Assembly: GCF_000801105.2 (NCBI RefSeq)
Contig: NC_079515.1
Location: 20,917,407 to 20,981,406, forward strand
DNA: 64,000 nt
Direction of reading: 5' to 3'
Source of the DNA: Raphanus sativus
Lineage: Eukaryota; Streptophyta; Magnoliopsida; Brassicales; Brassicaceae
Of this stretch, positions 27,634-41,000 are shown piece after piece. Position 1 is the stretch's first letter. Every line of letters starts with the position of its first letter. Below the pieces are notes generated by a model. That model was not told where the DNA came from, searched no databases, and was given only the letters and a program-made list of their open reading frames with translations. The position numbers were made by a program, and so were the translations under genes.

Positions 27634-30600
27634 CTATATGTACTGGAGCAGCATATTCGCAGATGTGTTCCTCAATCTACAACTTTGTCCTAAGTGAACA
27701 TCCCCAAAACTGTATCTGCATCAGGTTTCATGAATATTTACAACCAAATCAGTACTGTTACAGATTTCTTAATAAAAGATATGAAATTTTCGATGAAGGA
27801 GGGAGAGAGGAAACCTGTATTCACAGTATTCTTGCCAAGCACAACAGGCTTTCCCGTAATCCCAGTAGCAATCCGCATCTCTAAGTGGCCCGCGCTTGGC
27901 TGTGAAACACGGTATTTATATTCAAACCCAAAGACAATAGAATAATAGGCAATAACATTTGTGTTACCTTTGGTGACAAACTTGGACTTCGCACCAGGCT
28001 GAATGTCATGCCACATCTGAAGCCATAACTCCCGCATTAGAACTGGGGATCTAACAATGTTCCTGTGATTTGCTGCACACAAATGATTAGTCAGAAACCA
28101 ATGCATGATACTTTTTTTTGGGTCTAAATGTTAAGATTTATACCACTTTTTTAGAGTTTACATTGTTGTGGAGCACAACTTATTACAAAGAAATTAGAAG
28201 AGGGAGCCAAAGAAAAGAGAGAGTAAGAGAGTAGCATTAACTAAAAGGGGATAGAAACCAAAAATACAAACTCAAGTAAAGATGGCGTAGGAGCAGTCAC
28301 AGAAAGCCGAGACAAAGACAACAGTCTCCCCTACTCTCTCTCTTTTCTTTTGCTCCCTCTTCTACTTTTTTTGTAATAAGTTGTGCTCCACAACAATGTA
28401 AACTCTAAAAAAGTGGTATGTTTGTTACTCACTTTTATCAAGCTCCCAGACTGCAGTTCTCTTTCCTGTAATGCTTTCAGAGTCTTCATAGAAGGTTATG
28501 TACTTAACCCTTGGTGATTTTGTCATGTTCGCTATGATGTCTGACCCATGCTCATGTTCAACATTTAATTCCACATGCACATCACTTCCATCGTGTTCTG
28601 GCTGTTGTTTTTCAATGAAAAATTTCTGTTAGCTATAGATATGTTCTTTTACAGAAAGGAAAAACTGTTGGCGACTGAAATGAATTTTGTAGATTATCTA
28701 TACAATTCGGTATATAGCAACTTTTAAGTGGTATGTATCTCCGGAACTTTTTTGTGTTCAAACAAAAAAAAAGTAACTTTTAAGTGGAAGATAGAAAAAT
28801 TTACAACCCACACTGAGTTTTAAGGTGGGGAACTGAAAAAGAGTACCTGGGGAGCCATTGTTATGTTGACCTTAGGTCCGAGCCAGTTCTTGCACCAAGA
28901 GAGTGAATGATAAGGTACCTATAACAGATAAATTGATTATCAATACAAAAATATGGAGACGGCAGTATAATACATAACATGCAGTCATCCAGAAGCAATA
29001 TTATATTGGTCTTCAGTAGCTTTCCTACAATGTTATTTAAAAACAACTTCTGAGATTACCGTCTCATCCCCAGTTATAGGTCCAGCATTCCCATCAACAA
29101 CAGTTCCTGACCTGCAGATCTAGCAGCGTGAAGATGTGTCTATGGTTTCCAAAGAAAAAAATATGAAAAAGGAAGACCACTCCTAGTTAAAAACTGGAGT
29201 TAATATTTGATGTTAGTGCCATTTTTCATGCAAGTATGTCACATCTCTTCCCTCTCATACCCACTGATCATCGACTGTGTAAACGAGTAAGACTACTAAA
29301 ATTTTAATTATGTAACAACTTTCTGATGCAAATGAAATAACACGCCACTAGATTCATACAAAAGCCTTGCATCTATTTTACTTGCTGCCATTGCGAGAAT
29401 TTACCTTGATACGAGGTTACCTTCAGTTTCATAAATGATATCCGTTATGATCCAATTATCAGGGTAAGGTTTGCCACTTGGGGCAAAGTAATAACCAACC
29501 TAATACATGTTCATACATTTAGTTTCTTTAACGTTTAAAAGCACAAGATGCAAGGAAGAGGATAAGGCGCAAACAAAAAATTTGCAGAACAAAGCAGGGA
29601 ATATAGTAACAGAACAGACAGGATATGTAGTCATACCTCTGTCTTTAAATGAGAACCATATATGCAAAACACATTTTTTATAGGTGGTCTCTCCCAGGGA
29701 GTCAGAGGGTTCATCACAGGGTCATCATGATATAACCTATAAAAACATAGTTTGCATGTTATGTATATTTTTCTTTGATGATTGACAAAGATTTGAAAAA
29801 ATAAATTTCACATGTTATTCAATGCCAGAGTCTAAATAACTACACAAAGAATAAATGTTCAATGTGAATCATTCTGAAATACGTACTTTCTTAATCGTAA
29901 CTGCAAGCAACATAGATATTCCATAACGTTAATGAGAGAGCACCATTGAATATCAAAACCAAGAATTCTGATCACAGTTTTCTCTTATATTAAGAAGGAT
30001 AAAGCATATGTACAGTTGATATACAGATCTAAACAAAAAGAAACTTGAAGTTCAAGGAGTCAACATGTGATGACTAATGAGAAATATTTGCCATCATAGA
30101 GAAAGGTGCTTACTTCTTTAACTGGTGTAACATCCTCTTGCTATCAGGGTCATAGTCGTTAATTGCTTTGAAAAGAGACCCATCTGCCAATTCACGTGCA
30201 GTGAAAGACAATAGAGTTGGGAGACCACATTCCAAGTTCGTCATGTTGGCTTGAACTGCTTCTGTAACTGACGCATACGCATCACGGCCTAAAAATTGAG
30301 TTGTGTTGAATAAATCAACCAAGATATCAGAATGAACAAAATGCATATACCAAGTCTTACTGTTAGTGGAAGGGATTTCAATGTTGATGATATTCGTCGG
30401 CCAGCCGGAATATTTTGATTCATATTCCTCGTCAGTACAGTGGTATACACGCTTATCTTTCTTTGCAGCACCCCCAGAAAAATGCGTCCAGAAGGTGTTA
30501 TCACCCTTGCAGTTCTTTGAAAATGGCATAAGCCACAACGAAGAAGGGAAAGAATTGGACAACAGTCGAGCAGTTCCCTGAAGCCTTGCCAACATAAGAG

Positions 30601-32370
30601 GCGCATGTCAATATCTCACATAGTTTTCATAAACAAACCCCGGAATACTGAGTTTAAAGATCTCAGTAAAAGCTTCTTCTCAACTAGGAATCTACCATAG
30701 TAATATGGAAATTAAATCTGAGTACATCAGTTCGGTTGTATTAGGACAAACATATTACCCACATATGTTGGCTGATAACTACCCAATTCAAAACCTACAT
30801 ATATACCATATCAAGTACAGTTGCTCGATCAGCAAAAACAATACTTTTGAAGTGTATAATAAGACCTGGTGGATACTAACTCCCTGATACTAAAAGGAAG
30901 TCAGAGGTAACCTCAGAAATAGGAAGGCCAAACGTTACACCAGATAGAGTAGATTTGATTGCCTCAACTGAACCAAGAAGAGGAGCTCCTACATGAAGAA
31001 TATATTAGGTGGACTCTCCAGCTTAGAGGACAAGCAAAATGTAGAGTAAAAATAATTGGCCAGTACCAACAGCGAAATAAGCATGGATATGCTGATCAAG
31101 CCACTCGAAGTAATGTTTTGGTGCAATTTCTAGCCTCAGCCATTCCAGAAAGTATCTGAAGACATTATTACCCATAGAATGAGCAAAAACTATAGAAGGA
31201 CCACCACGGAGCTTTAAAGCAGTTTCAAAGGTCAACCTGCAAAAAGAAAAAAAGACCAGAGTTCTTTGCTTATCTTACAGTAAATAAATAAAAGAGAGAA
31301 AAAAAAACATAAGCCTGGTGAGGACTAACTTGAGCTTGTGAAAGTAAAGATCACGCTCTTCCAATTTGGTTGGTGACAATCTCCAATCGTAAGGGACAGC
31401 GACGATTGCATTAGCCTCTATGCCAAACTCAACACACCACTTAAGCCACTCTTTCCAGACAGTAGAAAGAGGACCTGAAGATTAACCAAAGGCTAATTAC
31501 TTAACCGTACTATCACAACAAAACGAGTTTGAATTCTAAGAAACTTCAAAGAAAGATTAAAAAAAAATGAAAAATTACCTGTTATGTAACCTGGATCCAA
31601 TTCCGTGATCGCTGAAAGACCACTGTCAGGGCGTGACTTACACTCGGGATGATCCGTTTGATTATAAGGATCTAGCACCATACACTTAAACCAGCAGTTG
31701 ACAGCAGAGAGAAGCTGCAAAAGGAATCCAAGAAATCCATCAGTGATAAAAACTACTAAACGAATCGCAATGCATAGGAAGAACATTTCGAAGATTCCAC
31801 GAGTGGTAACTCCAACAACAGTTATAACGACCTAACATTTTGATTTAAGAATACGCAAATAGTCACATTCGGTCGAACGCATTCAGTGAGCCCAAACGCG
31901 AAGGAAAAAGATCACGCAGATTCAGCTATTCTCTTCACCTCTATTGAGAAAAGATCAGCATGATTTATTCAACAAGATAAACGAGGAAACAAGAGACCTC
32001 AAACGTTGAAAAACTGATCAGTCAATAAGAGATATGATACTTGCTTCGTTGCACTATCTCGCATGGAGATTCATCAACAACGGAACTCGAATCGAAAAAC
32101 AAAGAGGTGAAACGAAAGATCACGTACCTTAGTGGTGTCTAGCCAAACGAGGTCGAGAGGATTGAAGTCCAGCGGAGTGTATGGACAGTCGAGCATCGAC
32201 CACGCTCGCAGCTGTGTCGACGCGAATCCCGGAATGATTATACCTGACAGCTTCGAGTAGTCGCCGTGAAACTCGGTCTCATCCTCCACCGCCGCACCGC
32301 CACGGAAAAGCAAGATAACGACGGCGAGTACGGTGCATAAGGCCGTTACAGATTTCAAATCAGCTGCCAT
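27634..32370 (-). CDS. PSAT1: Phospholipid:sterol acyltransferase (LCAT family)
   Basis: Fifteen minus-strand exons: 32370-32128, 31714-31579, 31474-31330, 31236-31067, 30988-30912, 30577-30361, 30267-30114, 29736-29637, 29499-29405, 29111-29060, 28918-28847, 28601-28433, 28072-27968, 27899-27815, 27715-27634. They give 633 aa, the length I remember for Arabidopsis PSAT1 (At1g04010). The N-terminus has a hydrophobic signal-anchor (residues about 9-24), then SGIIIPGFASTQLRAWS, the LCAT lid region. The nucleophile Ser is in IVFAHSMGNNVFRYFLEW. FTARELADGSLF and GDETVPYHSLSW follow; the latter is near the catalytic Asp. The enzyme transfers acyl groups from phospholipids to sterols in microsomal membranes and keeps free sterol in check. 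For exon 7 an alternative acceptor 21 bases upstream (30288) would add 7 residues; the shorter form fits the family. No lesion. Confidence 0.94.
28140..28419. mobile_element. MITE with long inverted repeats in a PSAT1 intron
   Basis: The left arm ATACCACTTTTTTAGAGTTT and its continuation (over 50 bases) is repeated inverted at the right end, GTGGTAT at 28413-28419. The interior is AG/CT-rich. It sits in the intron between exons 12 and 13, and its right end is only 13 bases from the end of exon 12 (28433). No clear target duplication. Confidence 0.85.
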
Positions 32371-32806
32371 CGGTCGCTGTCGTATCTAACTACGTCTCAT
32401 TCCATCGCCAGAGTTTTTGGAGGAAAGAGGAGAGAGAGAGAGTGTGGAGAGTTGAATAGTTTTTGGAAGCGTCCTAACTTTCCAATTATGCCCCTACGTG
32501 GTGGCTATGATGCAAGGCGATAACCTTCGTAGTGATCGAGAGGGTTACATGCTAGCAAACTAATGGGCTTTACTGGGCCTTTTACTTAGAAAATTTAAAA
32601 TATTTCAACTTTTTTAGCAAACAAGCGGATTTTATTTAAATCGCATTTCTCCCGCCTAATTAAATTAGCATCTCCCCCTTCTTTCTTCTCACCATTGTAT
32701 ATGGGCATGACACGTATCCTTCACTCTCTAAGTAAATACCCATCGAACGGAGACGAAACTATGGCTTTAAGAGATTTCTGTCATCTAGATCTCATTCCGT
32801 ACAGTA
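32371..32806. promoter_or_regulatory. Divergent promoter between PSAT1 and BARD1 relic
   Basis: The 436 bp separates the two start codons, PSAT1 leftward and the BARD1 pseudogene rightward. The PSAT1 side has a purine-rich leader (GAGGAAAGAGGAGAGAGAG, about 32420). No further gene. Confidence 0.45.
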
Positions 32807-35600
32807 ATGGCGAATTTCACCAGTATGTTGATGAATCCATGGATTCTTCATCTTCAGAAGCTCGGTCTGGAGCTCAAGTGCTCTCTATGGTTAGTCTATA
32901 GCTTCCTAATTTTTTTAGTTAATTACTCTCATGTTGTTCTTGGAATCGTAACAACTGATTTGCATTAAATCGCAGCTTGAAATTGCTTAACCAACCAGTG
33001 TTGCTTCCTTGTGATCACGTCTTCTGCGAGTGAATCCAACTATACTTATCTGTTACTTTTTAAAGATTCGCTTAAGTTTTTGATTTCAAATCGATTCTTA
33101 TATTTCCGGAAATAATTTTGCAGTTCATGTATCCATGAATCGTCACATGTTGAATCAGGCTGTCCCGTTTGCAAATCCAAACATCCCAAGAAGGTAAATT
33201 CAATTAAATATTCATATAATCAAATGATAATCGATTTGTATCTTTCTTGGAATTATTTATGTTGAAAGAGTATGCAATTATTCATGTACAGCTAGGAGGA
33301 ATCTGCATTCTATGGAGAGTGTTATAAGCATATACAAAAGCTTGAACGCAGCTGTTGGTCTTTATCTCCCACAGTTACAGATTCATAACAGTTCCAACAG
33401 CCCACAAGACGGTTGAATCAAACTGAAACTGGGTATGCTTCAGTTTTTGAATTATTATCTGAGTTTATGTTTTGCCCTTGAGATATCCCCATTTAAGATG
33501 TGCATCAATCTTTTTTTCTTAATTCTTCAGCAGTTACCTGAAAGTAACACAGAACAAGTTCTAAAAAGAAAGTGTGACATCACTGCTTATGAAGCAATGG
33601 AAAATCGCTAAAAGGTCCCTAAGAGGCAGAAAAATTTGATGCAAAGAGATGGTGATGTAGACTTCAAGAACAACTACACTGCAAACTCTGATGATCAGCT
33701 GATTGAGAATACCTCAAAGTCATCAGATCTGACCCCATCTGTAATTTCAGATCAACCATCATCCAATATAACCATATGTGGGTTCTGCCAATCTGCTAGG
33801 GTATCTGAGGTAAAAAAATCTTTCTCATGTCCTCTGATCTTAACTGAGTATTCTGTTGCTGTAAGGTCTTAACTCAATTGGCTGGAGCGATGTTTCGTTA
33901 GGCCACTGGAGAAATGCTGCATTACTCCAGAGGAAGTCCGGTGGTTGGAGATGACATCTTTAGATCCAATGTTATCCATGTCCACAGCATGTATTGAATG
34001 GTAAACGAAACAAAACCTACAAACTTTAAAATCGTTTTTAGAAATTCATGTATAAAATGTAAGCGAGAATGTTAAATATTTCTGAGTGATAAATATATTA
34101 AAGCTGCTGCTAAATGAATGTTTCAGGGCACCACGAGTTTACTACGAAGATGACACAGTGAAGAACCTGAAAGCAGAGCTGGCTAGAGGAATGAAAATCA
34201 AGTGCACCAAATGTAGTCTGAAAGGGGCTGCCTTAGGCTGCTATGTGAAGTCTTGCCGCATGAGCTACCATGTTTCATGTGCACGGGAGATGTCCAGATG
34301 CCGGTGGGATAATATATGTGCCGTCACATTATCATCTCCATATAGTAATTACGTACTTACCAAAGTTCCAATTTTAATGTGAAAGTGATTTCTTGGTCCT
34401 TACTCCTTACATGAAGATTTTCTTCTGCTTTGTCCGGCTCATTCTTCAGTCAAATTCCCAAGCGAGAAGTCTAGACCTCATAGTCGTCTACCTAAAGCTG
34501 ACCCCTTACCGGAAACATATGAAATCATTTTCAGCATATTATCAGTTTTTCTTGATATATTACTAATAGAATAATGATTCTCATTTATTTGTTCCCTCAA
34601 AAAAATTGATGAACTTTGTTCGCTGGAAAACAAACCTGGAATGACAAAAGACATTGTTCTGTGTGGATCAGCACTCTCTCAAGATGATAAGGTCAGTTCT
34701 AAGATGTTCTTCTTACCATAACACACTCGAAAAAGAAGTTAATAAACTTTTTGCTTTCAAACAAAAAAAAACTAAATTTTTCATTGCATTGTTATTCCCC
34801 AGCGCCTGATAGAAAAGTTAGCTGCTAAATTCAATGCAACAATATCAAGATACTGGAACCCAAGTCTTACACATGTGATTGCTTCTACAAACGAGAAAGG
34901 AGCTTGCACAAGAACCTTAAAGGTGCTTATTGGAATTCTCAGCGGGAAGTGGATTATCAATGCAAACTGTAAGTTAGATTGCTCATTTATCTTTACTATT
35001 GCCAGTAATATAAATCGTTATCTTACATAGATCAAGTGTAATTGTTTCCAGGGATGAAAGCAAACCTTGAAGCTTCTCTACCTGTTGATGAAGAACAATA
35101 TGAAATTCATATCGACACTCAAGGATGTGAAGATGGACCAAAAACCGCAAGACTCGGAGCAGAATCTAATGTAAGTAAATCAAACAAAAAAAAAAAATTT
35201 GAAAGTGTTATGTTTGGATATCTCACTCGTTTTGTTCTTTGTCAAGCAGAAACTAAAGCTCTTTGATGGCTTGAAATTCTATTTTTACGGAGATTTTTTC
35301 AAAAGGTACAAAGAGGACCTTCAGAACCTAGTCAAAGTCGCAGGTGGTACGATATTGAAAACAGAGGATGAACTAAGCGCAGAAGACAATGTGGATGACC
35401 AAAGATCATCAACAATTGTGGTGTACAACATTGATCCACCACCAGGATGTGGTTTAGGTGAAGAAGTGACAATTATTTGGCAAAGAGCAAATGAAGCAGA
35501 AACTTTATCAAGCAAAACATGGTCAAGGATGGTTTGGTCACACTTGGCTCTTGAAATCCATTGCTAGTTATAAGTTACATCCTATGATCAGCTAACTTAG
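32807..35600 (+). pseudogene. BARD1/ROW1 pseudogene (RING, PHD-like, BRCT)
   Basis: Exons matching plant BARD1 (At1g04020) are easily read. The start is ATG at 32807 (MANFTSMLMNPW). The RING lies across 32807-32889, 32976-33029 and 33124-33193 (ELKCSLC, LLPCDHVFCDSC, GCPVCKSK). The PHD-like part has ITICGFCQSARVSE and IKCTKCSLKGAALGC. The BRCT repeats have NATISRYWNPSLTHVIAS and DGLKFYFYGDFF. Lesions: the exon 4 acceptor at 33290 leaves the frame one base short; stops occur around 33415 and at 33609 (ENR-stop-KVPKR); two bases are missing near 33992 in the HVHSACIEW region; DNA not matching the gene lies around 34309-34415; and a frameshift near 35515 occurs before the ending SYKLHPMIS. The middle of the protein (roughly 250 aa) is absent. 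BARD1 normally pairs with BRCA1 in DNA repair and acts in meristem gene control. Confidence 0.9.
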
Positions 35601-36049
35601 ATAAATAAATGTTTCAGTTACATCACACCATATATTTAAGATTGTTATAACTTATAAGTTACACTAGATCCAGACCCGCGCTGTGCGCGGATATTATTTG
35701 AACAAATATGTGGCTAACTATAAAGATTAGATTATATGATTTGTTTTTGTTTATAATTCGACCATAAGTAACTAATTTTTGTTTTTTTGTTTTGTTTTTG
35801 ATGTGTATATAATCTGATGGGCCAAAGTTTTTAATTTACGAAACACAATTGGGAAGAGATATGCTTTTGAGAATAATATATTTTAGAACTTTAGGCCCAT
35901 ATTATAGAATAGATCATAATTATTATGGATTAGCCCATTAGTTAAATACAATATAGTTTAATCAAATAAAGTTAAGCCCACTTCTTTTTTTTTTCCGGGA
36001 ACATCAACTACTTTAACGTGTTGGTAAAAAAATCAACAACTTTACTTTT

Positions 36050-37510
36050 CTTTTCGTCTTCTCCAGTCGGTGGTTCTGTTTTCAATTGCGTTTCACGACC
36101 AGATATCAAACTCATTCTTCACTAAATTCTAGAATCAAAAGCGTTCTCTCTATCACCACCAACAGGTTCGAAGTTCTGATTTAAGGTTAGATTATTTAGA
36201 TTTTGTTAGTTTTCATTAATACTAAGCAATTGCGAAATCCTAAAAATTGTTTATATATCTTTCACATGTTGACAGATCTCTCACCTCTACTTCTAGATCA
36301 ACCAGAATAATAATCTGTCAAAACATTCTTTGGCTCCAAGGACCATCACCATCTTCTTCGAAGACATGCAACCAAAAAGTAAGTCTCTGTAGACATCATC
36401 TGAAGCAAATATTTACCTTTTCCTTCTGTTTGATATTTTCAAAAAGATTTAGACATGAAAATTATATATATAAAGTTTGGGTTTTATATCTTTTCTAAAA
36501 TTTGCAGTCGTTTGGTATTACTATTCAGATGTGTATTCGTTTGAAATCTTTTATAAAAAATTGACAGGCTTTAGTATTAATTATCTGTTTTGTACTTGAC
36601 AAAACGATTTTGTATTGTTTGAATGTTGGGACTTAGATAACAATGTTTTAATAGACATCAAATTTTGTAATTACTATTGAGGTTATATTCATATGACTTA
36701 TATCTTTGTTAATATGTGCATGTTTCATGTATTTGAGCGATTGTCGACTTGCATCAGTGAGGGGTGAAGGGACTGCAATGGAAAAGATAAGTTTTTTAAA
36801 TATCGTTGTATTAGTTTAATTAGCACTGAGAAACATTTGTTTATGTCCATGAATAATGGAGTAATATTTTTTTATGGACAGGTAATTCTAAAGACATAAG
36901 AAGAGCATAGATATTCCTCTTACAAAAAGTTAAGTGCGAGAGTTTATTTCTACAAATTAGATATCTACAATAGTTTATTACGATCACAGGTTATATTCAT
37001 ATGACTTATATCTTTGTTAATATGTGCATGTTTCATGTATTTGAGTGATTGTCGACTTGCATCAGTGAGGGGTGAAGGGACTTCAATGAAAAAGATAAGT
37101 TTATTTACTTTCGTTGTATTAACTTGTTTAATCAGCACTGAGAAACATTTGTTTATGTCCATGAATAATGGAGTAGTCTTTTTTTTGTGGACAGGTAACC
37201 AAAGATTCATTTTCTAAAGACATAAGAAGAGCATACGTATATTCATCTTCCAAAGATTCATCTTCCAAAAAGTTAAGTGCGAGAGTTTATTTCTACATAT
37301 TAGATATCTATATTTCCTATTTTAAACTCTGTTGTTTGTCTTCTTATTCTGTTTTTTTAAATTATGTGTTCTTGATTAACTTTCGCTAACTAATAAAACT
37401 CCTTGACATATATATATATATTGGTTAGGTTATTGGTGAGGATTGGATAAAAGACAAACATCGCATTATTCATTGGAATAGTCCACAGAACCAAATTCAG
37501 AAATAAAGGT
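36050..37510 (+). other. Exon-like non-coding block inside the Helitron with tandem duplication
   Basis: On the plus strand, opposite to the Helitron genes, there are leader-like pyrimidine-rich stretches (36050-36180). An acceptor TTGACAG is at about 36275, followed by an exon-like piece up to a donor near 36378 (AAAAAG/TAAGTC or AAAAA/GTAAGT). A segment at 37428-37508 ends with ATAAAG/GTTAGT. No long reading frame exists. Segment 36681-36970 is repeated as 36989-37311 with scattered substitutions and small indels. This may be a captured gene piece or a non-coding transcript. Confidence 0.35.
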
Positions 37511-37850
37511 TAGTACTATCTTCAATGTTGATGAATTGAGGAATTTAGAAATAAACAGTAAAATCATCATAGGTGTCACATTGTTTAGGATTGTACAAAT
37601 ACTTGGATTTAAATATGCAATTGACTGGTTTGAAATTAAAAGCACAGTGGTAGTTGTATATCTGGTGTTGGTTTTATGATTGATTGTTCTATCTATTTTT
37701 AAAATGTCTTAGATTTAGGATTAGTTTGAGTGGATAACAAACTATATTTTCTTTTCGATCAAAACATGATGATCAGAAACATGTCATTTGATTTAAAATA
37801 TCTATTAGGTTCATAGAAAAAAGTAGAGTTATCTTTTTAGTTGGTAAATA

Positions 37851-37970
37851 GAATAACAAACTTAATTTATTTAGGCTTCACATACGAAATTACTATGAAA
37901 AATCAAAATAGAACAACAAACTGAATTTATTTAGGCTTCACAAACGAAACTACTATGAAAAATCAATTCA
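37851..37970. repeat. Two tandem 60-bp units
   Basis: The units 37851-37910 and 37911-37970 share GAA(T/C)AACAAACT(T/G)AATTTA and the rest, differing at only a few positions. They lie just beyond the 3' end of the Rep-helicase gene. Confidence 0.85.
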
Positions 37971-38064
37971 AATGTAGTCCATCCAAAACAAACCAATAAA
38001 TGTTTATAAAGCACTAAGCAAACAAAATGAAACAAAACAAACTCGGTTTGAAAGACTTTCATCA

Positions 38065-41000
38065 CTACACTCTGTTTTCAAGATTACTAAAAACCTCTTT
38101 GAAAACAACATTAGTAGTTTTCCTTTGCGGCTTCCCATCTTTATCCACGATCAACACTTTCAAACCTTTCTTGGATGTAACCCTTGAAATGGCAACATAA
38201 AGCTGTCCATGAAAAAATACTGGTCTAGGAAGAAATAATCCCACCTCAGACAATGACTGTCCTTGACTTTTGTTGATGGTTATTGCAAAAGCCACTGCTA
38301 AAGGCAATTGTCTTCTACGCATCTTAAAAGGAAGTCTTTTATCTGTTGGAGTGATCAATAATCTTGGAATATAAGCGATTTCACCAACCTGCTTACCAGT
38401 TAAGATCCTAGCTTCCACCATAAAATCCATAAGCTGAGTTATTTGCAATCTTGTTCCATTCATTAAACCTTCGTTAGGGTTAATATTCCTAAGCAACATA
38501 ACAGGACAACCAATCTTCAATCTCAGACTATGGTTTGGTAGACCAGAAACTTTAATGCTGTTTAGGAAGTCTTTACTGAGGGCGTCATTGTTGACTGAAG
38601 CAGTATCAGATGGATCTATACTGTCTGATGAAGTATAAACCATTTCTTCTCCTGAAGAATAAAAACAAAATTTAAAAATAAGTTAGCGTAAGTAAATGAT
38701 AACGAAACACATGTAATAAAATATCACAACTGCCTTACCATCAAGTTTAGATAACATATGATCATTAATCATATTCACATCCTCATTAGTTGGACACAAG
38801 ATTGCTCTCTGTTGGAAAAACTTAGGATCTTTAATTCCTCTTAGTGAATCAGTATCTCCATAAATGGCATGACAAATAGTTTCTATAGGATCATTTGGGT
38901 CCATAATTAGAAACTCTTCTAGAATATCAATTAAGGCCTCCCCATCATTCGGCTCTGCTATTCTCCCATCCCCAACAGCCAAAATCCACTCAGAAAATTC
39001 TTTCAAATCGTTTGCTTCTACATCAGTGAGATTGTTTGAAGCCAATCTCATGTTCTTAGTAAGTTTCAGAACCTTGCAATGATCCCATAGATATGATGAA
39101 TTCATGGCAGACAACACAATCTCAGCTCTACTACCTCCAGTAATCACAGGAAGAACTTGTCGAAAATCACCTCCAAACACAATAACCTTCCCACCAAAAG
39201 GCTTATTGTCGTGATTCACCATCTTCATCAGATCCTTTAAACTCCTGTCTAAAGATTCAAAACAATGCTTGCTCATCATTGGTGCTTCATCCCAAATGAT
39301 TAGAGATGCCTCTTTTATCAAATTAGATTTATCTGATCCATGAGTCAATGAACATGTAGTAAACTCATCTGGATTGATGGGTATGCCAAAACGTGAATGA
39401 GCAGTCCTACCACCTTGCAACAACAGAGAAGCAATTCCACTTGATGCAGTATTAAGAACAATATCTCCCCTACACCTAACCGCAGCTGATAGAATCTGCC
39501 AAAGAAAAGTTTTTCCAGTGCCACCAAACCCATAAACAAAGAACATTCCACCTCTTTCTTCAAAAACAGCACCGATGATCTCATCATATATCTTTCTTTG
39601 TTCAGTAGTCATCAACAGAATATCTCTATCATGAGTGGCTTGCAATTCATCAAGATCGTAATTTAGCTCATCCAAGATCAAAACATTTTCAATCGGTTTG
39701 AATTCGGGAGGCAGCTTAGGCATAGACTCATATACTGACAGTGAACTCCCGTTTCTTTTCATAAGCTTCTCAATCTCTATAAGAGCATATAGTTTCTTCT
39801 CACTGTCACTGAGTATAAGTCCTGCCAAAATTAGAAAAAATTATAAAATTTAATGACGCACCATCTATATCAAGTGCAATATTAAATAACGTATAGATTA
39901 AGGAACCAAAGAACGTTAAACTAAAAATATAAGATATAGTACCTGGCCTGTTGAAATGCATTCTTCTATTGTACTCAATATCTTCAGATAACAATTCCCA
40001 AGTTTTTTCCCAAACAACCTCTGGTTGAGACAAACTATTTGACAGAAGCATTAGAACAAAAAGACCACGAACAACAGCTGCAGAACTGTCATAAGATCGC
40101 CTCACTAAGTCATCTATGTACTCCTGGTCATCATCCAAAATCCCCCGAGCATAACATGCCTCTTTGTAGGTCGCATAAACCACACCATTGTAGGTTTTAA
40201 TATCATCATAGCTGGTAGGACCTCTGACATAGTTCAACAATACTCTCAAATAATAAGCACTTTCTTGCTTACGTGGAGCATAATTAATTCTTCCAACACT
40301 GAAGCCTTGTTTCCTTCTGGTGAACTTCTTCTGACTTTTCGAGTAGGTGTAATAGTTGGGAATCTGAATATATGTCAGAGTCCGAGCAAAAGCATCAACT
40401 TCATTCAGCTTGAACCACGCCAAAAACATTGTGTTCTCGATGAGTTTACGACCAACAACATCCTTCAGTTTGTCCTTCCCTCTGAAAATAACATTTTGTT
40501 TCCCTGGTAGATGAAATGAAAGTTTCTCAACAGCTGTGGATCTGTAATGTATTGGAAAGGCAAAAATCCTCCATGCTCCTTCACAAGTAGAAACATATCT
40601 ACAAAAATCATAAATATAGAAGTTAGGACAGATTCCAAATAAAAGAATAAGAATCTGTGAACGTCGTACACATTGGCAAAGTCACTTATTAAATTACCTG
40701 CAATCAAAGAAATCCTTTATTTCATTCTTTTTAATCTCCCCTGTCAAAACGTCACCACCAATCGCTGTCTGTGAGAACGATCCTGCTGAGCTCGGAACTT
40801 GTGGCTCACCACCATTCGCTGTCTGTGAGAACGATCCTGCTGAGCTCGGAACTTGTGGCTCTGGTGGTTCTACGACTACTGTAACACGGTCAGATCCTTT
40901 ATTAATGTATTTAAATAAATACTTAATAGAACCAACTTGGTTGCACCACTCAACATTAATGTGAGCTCGGTAACGAAGAGAGAGTGTCCTGTTGTAAGGG

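Noticed and set aside
30267..30288. Seven extra residues for PSAT1 exon 7 using the acceptor at 30288
   Set aside because: The acceptor leading to 30267 gives exactly the remembered family length and aligns without a gap. The longer form cannot be excluded.
36681..37311. CRISPR-like repeat array
   Set aside because: Only two long tandem copies in a plant transposon; no short regularly spaced repeats anywhere in the window.
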